Below are positions 17,958 to 22,009 of a stretch of 22,009 nt of DNA, in pieces. The notes below the pieces were generated by a model, which had not been told where the DNA came from, did not search any database, and saw only the letters and a list, made by a program, of their open reading frames with translations. The DNA lies in NCBI GenBank assembly GCA_019693395.1, contig JAAMXP010001773.1:1-22009 (forward strand). Reading direction: 5' to 3'. Numbering within the stretch: position 1 is the first letter of the stretch; every line of letters begins with the position of its first letter. This DNA is from Ettlia oleoabundans (taxonomy: Eukaryota; Chlorophyta; Chlorophyceae; Chlamydomonadales). A program made the translations under genes and the position numbers.

Positions 17958-20900
17958 ATGTTTTCCGTGACAAGACCTGCCGATGCAGCCTTCACGGAGC
18001 CCCTGCTGTCCCCCGCTCGTCAGTACATCGGCGGCGCGGACGGCGACGCCGGCACAAACGGCAGTAGCGGTGCCGGCGGCCCAGATGGTAATAGCGGCAC
18101 CGCCAGGAAGATTGGCAGCGTGCTGGGGGCAGCGAATGCGGCTTCAGCGCCCTCTGAACTGCATTTCTCCGGGCGGTTTGGGGTACTGGTGGCGCTGCTG
18201 CGCCCCTACCCAGCTCTGTTCCTATCCCTGCTAGCGATCGGGGAAGCGGTGGTGGTGGCAGAAGGTGAGAGCGCCCTTTTTGCGTTTCTCAGCAAGCTGG
18301 AGGCCGACTCAGTAGGCTGCAGATCCTTTCGTACAACACGCACCATGGCACAGCAGTATGTCCCCTGTTCACCTGCTTGCATCCCTGCCCACTAAGCTCG
18401 TTCCCGCAACCCACGTGCCTGCGCGCAGTGGGCAAGGTGGCGGGTTCTTTCTACCGCATCGTGGTGGATGGCCAGCCCTCCAAGTTTGCAGTGGCTATGG
18501 CCAAGGCAGCTGCGCTCTACGGAGCTTCCACAGCGCTGTATGCCACATCCTCTTGGGTGACAGGTGGGGGCCCGCACTCTCGCAGCTGCAGCCAGCAGCG
18601 CTAATTGTCAGGCGATTTTTGCTTGCAGAACCAACAGGACAAGCTGTGCTGCTGGTGTGCAAGCTGTGCTGGCAACCTGTTAACATTGGAAATGCCATTA
18701 TTGAGCGGCAATCCAAGGATTAATTGGTGCAAGATGAACTGGCTGGCTGTGCAAAGGCTTACAGTCGGCCGTTGGTGGCAACTGCTGACGTCTGCTGCAG
18801 AGAGTCTAGCGTTGAGCTGGCGCCGCCGCCTCACACACCACTTGCACCGCCGCTACTGCCAGCATCAGCACGCCTATTTCTTTCTACAGCAGCCGCGCCA
18901 GCTGGCGGGCACGCCTGAGGGGCGGGGGCGGAAGGGGAGTCCCGAGAGTGTGGGGCGGGATGCACCTGCGCCCCAGGCAACCCTGCCTCAGGAGCAGCAA
19001 CAGCAGCAGCAACACCAGCACGATGAGCAGCCGCAGCAGCCGGAGGACCACCACCACCACCATCAATGCCACGCCCATCAGCAGCAGCCAGCAGACCAGC
19101 AGCACCGACAGCAGCAGCCATCAGACCAGCAGCAGCGGCAGCATGCACAACGTGTAGACAATCCAGACCAGCGCATTGCCTCCGATGCGGCGGAGCTGTG
19201 TGAGAGTCTGTCGGCGGCGGCGCGGGTGGCAGCTGCCGCACCCTTCAAGCTCCTCTACTACAGGTACGGGCGGCTGTTGAGCTTGCTGGCTGGGCTGCCC
19301 TTTGGAGCAGGAGCAGGCTGGGTGGCAAGCTCCGCGCAGGGCTGGGTGTAAACTGGCAGGGCAGTGGTGCGAAGTATCGGTAGGCCCAGTAGCGGCAGTG
19401 CCTGTGCCACATACAGGCAGGCTTATCAATACCTTGTCGCTGCCAATCGCCACCCTTTGCTCACCTCTGGGCAGCAAGCACTGTGTTACTGGCTGATTTG
19501 GCTGGCAGCCCCACCCTGCTGCCCTGCAGCTGGTTGACGGGCGGCTACCTTGGCTGGAGGGGGCTGGTTGCAGTGTATTGCTTCTTCTGGGTCGCGGCAG
19601 CGGTGCAGAGGTAAGCTGCTGCTGCTGCTGCTGCTGCTGCTAGTCTGATATGCAGCTGTCAGGTGCTTCATCTCTGTTGCTCGACAGGAACTGCAGCCCC
19701 GCCTGCTGCTCGTCAATGCTTGCACCCTTGATGGCACTGGGTCTGGCCTGATGGATGGAGCATTGCAAACCTTGAGTGCACAAACTTGCAAAGCGAGCAA
19801 TCGAGGTGCCAATCCTTATCTGCAGGCTGGTTCTGGGACCGGTTGCAAGGCTGGTGTTCCAGCAGGAGCAGCGGGAGGGAGACTTCCGCTTTGCACACCT
19901 GCGTCTCAGGTGCATGCTGGCTAGCAGCAGGGCGCCAGGGTTGACTGGCAACCATTAGGTTAGGGCAGTCAACTGTGTGCCAAAAGGCGCATCTTCATCT
20001 GCCCATCACCCGCTTTTGTGACCGGTCTGCTGCCTCCTGATATTGCCGTCTGTTTGGACCTGCCAGCACCGCCCTGGATTAGTGCCCGTCCCTGCTCACC
20101 ACTTTACGCAGGGAGTATGCGGCTGAGGTGGCGCAGTACCGCGCTACGAAAGCTGAGCGGCAGCACCTGGATGTGGTGCTCAGTGCTGCGCTGGCAAACC
20201 AGGCAAGTTGGAAACGCATCTCTTTTGCTGTTGCTTTGGCTCTGTCAAAGTTGATAGCAAAGTGGGAAATTTGTTGGTTTTGAGGGGCAGTGTTTTCAGT
20301 CAGTACTTTCCGTGTCTTCCCTTGCACGAGAAGAGTTTATTTGATGCTTTCCACACATCGACTGCATTTCCTGGGCAGCAATTGCACTGCCAGCCGGCAC
20401 AAGCAACCCCATTCGTGACCCTGCTATGCTCTATAATGTCCCCCCTGTCCCCGCCCTGCCTGCTGCTTGTTCCTATGCAGCGCCTCCTGGTGCACTTGCG
20501 AGCCTTGCTGGCAGGCACCACCCGTGCTGTGGACTATGCCGGGGCCTTGCTCAACTACTTTTGTGTCGCGACGGCGGTGTTTACAGGTACGGGCTCAGTT
20601 CGGCTGCTTTGGCCTGTGGTTGAGCTTGCAACTCTGTGTTGGTCATGAAAGAACTGGTGTACGGTTGCTTCATGCGTAGCTGGAGGCGGCGGGCAAGCAG
20701 GGGCACAGCCCAGCAGTCAATGTTGCCAGTCATCCGCTGAGCCGCTGATGACATCCACAATGCAGGCATGGCAGGGGACGGTGGCGATGGGGGCAAGCGT
20801 GCCGAGTTCATCAGCAATGCATCATTTGTCACCCTCACCCTCATCTACACATTCACCCAACTGCTGGACCTCTCTGATGAGGTGGGGCTTTTCAATTACT

Positions 20901-22009
20901 AGGTTATTGGTCTTGTGTGTGGGAGTTACCGGAGCCAGTCCTAACTAGCTGGAGGTGGAGAGAAATGGGCGAGCGTTTGGAAGAGGAAATTGCTGTGGTG
21001 GTTGTTGGCGCTGGTATAATAATTTGGGGGAGAAGCAAGGCTTGCCTCCTGTGGTGTGAAAACATACCCAGTAGTGCAGGAAGGCAGCAGCTCAGTAACC
21101 GCGATGCCCGTTTCGTTTGATGCGTTGGATCCTCACTTTCGTGCAGCTGTCCAAGCTTGGTGGCTTGACAGCCCGTGTCGGTCAGCTGTTGGAGGTGCTG
21201 CCGCCCTGTCGCGACTCCAACAGCGCAGCTAGCGGCAGCAAAGCAGGCGGCACATATGGCAGCGATCACGATCTGCACGCTGTGCGACTGTCCCTGGATG
21301 GCGGGCGGGAGCTGCAGCCCTCGCGCTTTGCCATGCTGCTGCAGCCGCCAAGGCTTCTCAGGTGCGTGGTGAGGTTGGGTTCGTGGGGAGGGCCGAATGC
21401 ATGACCAGCAGGTGACATTCCAGCAGAGCACACCACAGTACAGTACAGCACAGCACAGCATGGCAGCAGTATCGCCCCGTGCTGCTTGCAGTTGCTGACC
21501 TGCACATCCTTATGTGAAATATATCAGCAAACCTGGGTGTCACCAACCACTTGCCCTGCCTACCTCCCTGGTCCTCTGACCGTTCAATCTGCAACACACA
21601 CTTACAGCAGACAGTTCAGATGTGGAGGTGGTTCCTAATGGGCCCCCACTTCTTTGATGCAGCTGCCTGGGCGGCACTGTTGTGCTGGAGGCCTCCACCC
21701 ACCGCCTGGGGCCTGACCTGCAGCATGAGGCTCGTGCCATCTTCCCCGATGCGCCCGCAAGCGGCCAGGTGCGAGCGCTGGCAGTAGGCGCTTGGCTTGC
21801 TTGACACATTTGGATCTTGGCATTGCGGGCAGCCCCTCGGCTGGCTGTCTCTAGAAAGCGGACTGGCCTAACTCGCATGTGTACATGCTTGAATGGTGGT
21901 ATGGTGCCCGGTTCCAGACATGCCTGACCCCCACCGGCTCTCTGGCCTCGATTCCCTTTTTGTGCACCTGTTTGGAACCTGTTATGGCTGCCTCCCACTG
22001 CCCGAATAC
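17958..22009 (+). CDS. ABC half-transporter, subfamily D (N-terminal part, runs off the window)
   Basis: ABCD half-transporters dimerise in organelle membranes and move acyl-CoAs, cobalamin or related compounds; the substrate here is unknown. Exons: 17958-18264, 18429-18563, 18801-19263, 19530-19610, 19826-19909, 20112-20202, 20481-20586, 20766-20881, 21147-21361, 21663-21768, then a tentative one from 21918. The first ten give 568 codons in phase. Hallmarks in order: a hydrophobic segment near residues 75-100, VGKVAGSFYRIVVDG, SWRRRLTHHLH, RVDNPDQRIASDAAELCESL, a membrane segment at about 310-328, LGPVARLVFQQEQREGDFRFAHLRLR, EYAAEVAQYRATKAE, IYTFTQLLDLSDELSKLGGLTARVGQLLEVL. Residues of about 178-264 are a Gln/His/Pro-rich insertion. 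The Walker A, signature and Walker B motifs are not in the window. The start codon has a weak context, and the first 70 residues could be a targeting region. Confidence 0.88.
18890..19157 (+). repeat. Gln/His-rich low-complexity insertion in the ABCD transporter
   Basis: CAG/CAC-rich codons encode runs such as QQQQQQHQH and DHHHHHQCHAH between the first transmembrane unit and the conserved DNPDQRI segment. Family members usually have only a short loop here. The exon stays open and is flanked by conserved sequence on both sides, so it is coding rather than an unspliced intron. Confidence 0.75.
19615..19641. repeat. (GCT)9 triplet repeat next to a 5' splice site
   Basis: Nine perfect GCT units start four bases after the exon 4/intron 4 junction of the ABCD gene (donor GTAAGC at 19611). 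Length variation would change the sequence immediately downstream of the donor. Confidence 0.85.
20203..20208 (+). other. Non-canonical GC-AG 5' splice site (ABCD intron 6)
   Basis: Exon 6 ends AACCAG and the intron begins GCAAGT. Phase 0 joining to the exon at 20481 gives ALANQ-RLLVHLRALL, which fits the family's helical pattern. The nearest GT, three bases further on, would break the frame. Confidence 0.8.

Noticed and set aside
21610..21660. Coding-like peptide DVEVVPNGPP just before ABCD exon 10
   Set aside because: No acceptor gives the phase 2 needed after exon 9, and the frame hits TGA immediately before the exon 10 acceptor.

Overview
The window looks like nuclear DNA of a green alga, most likely a Chlorella-clade trebouxiophyte. 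It is GC-rich and dense in short introns. Most introns have GTGAGT/GTGGGT-like donors and (C/T)TGCAG acceptors. Proteins carry long Gln/Ala/Pro runs, and one gene encodes the chloroplast polyprotein EF-Ts (PETs) known from green algae and plants. No bacterial operons, IS elements, CRISPR arrays, rRNA or tRNA genes were seen. Exon models were built by hand from splice signals, reading-frame phase and family similarity.

Layout: (1) 587-4822 minus, five exons, about 1,069 aa: an N-terminal RanBP2-type zinc finger, an adjacent SUMO-interaction-like motif, a very long Gln/Ala/Pro-rich region and a C-terminal AP2/ERF-like domain. I do not recognise this combination. (2) 4823-5464: divergent promoter region. 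(3) 5465-11640 plus, 18 exons, 862 aa: PETs, with transit peptide, two S1 domains and two tandem EF-Ts units. (4) 11641-12900: 3' flank and non-coding sequence. (5) 12909-14175 plus: probable exons of a diverged TFIIH p34/TFB4-like vWA protein, low confidence. (6) 14176-15760: mostly unexplained. (7) 15838-17428 minus, five exons, 255 aa: a tail-anchored UBC6/UBE2J-type ubiquitin-conjugating enzyme, probably for ER-associated degradation. (8) 17429-17957: second divergent promoter region. (9) 17958 to the window end, plus: the membrane-domain half of an ABCD-family half-transporter with a His/Gln-rich insertion; the nucleotide-binding domain lies beyond the window.

The genes look like unrelated housekeeping genes arranged as two head-to-head pairs. 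The observations most worth following up are the RanBP2-SIM-AP2 architecture, signals in PETs that could release an S1-only product by intronic polyadenylation, near-identical sequence between the two EF-Ts units that runs into an intron although two other introns are displaced, and two GC-AG introns.
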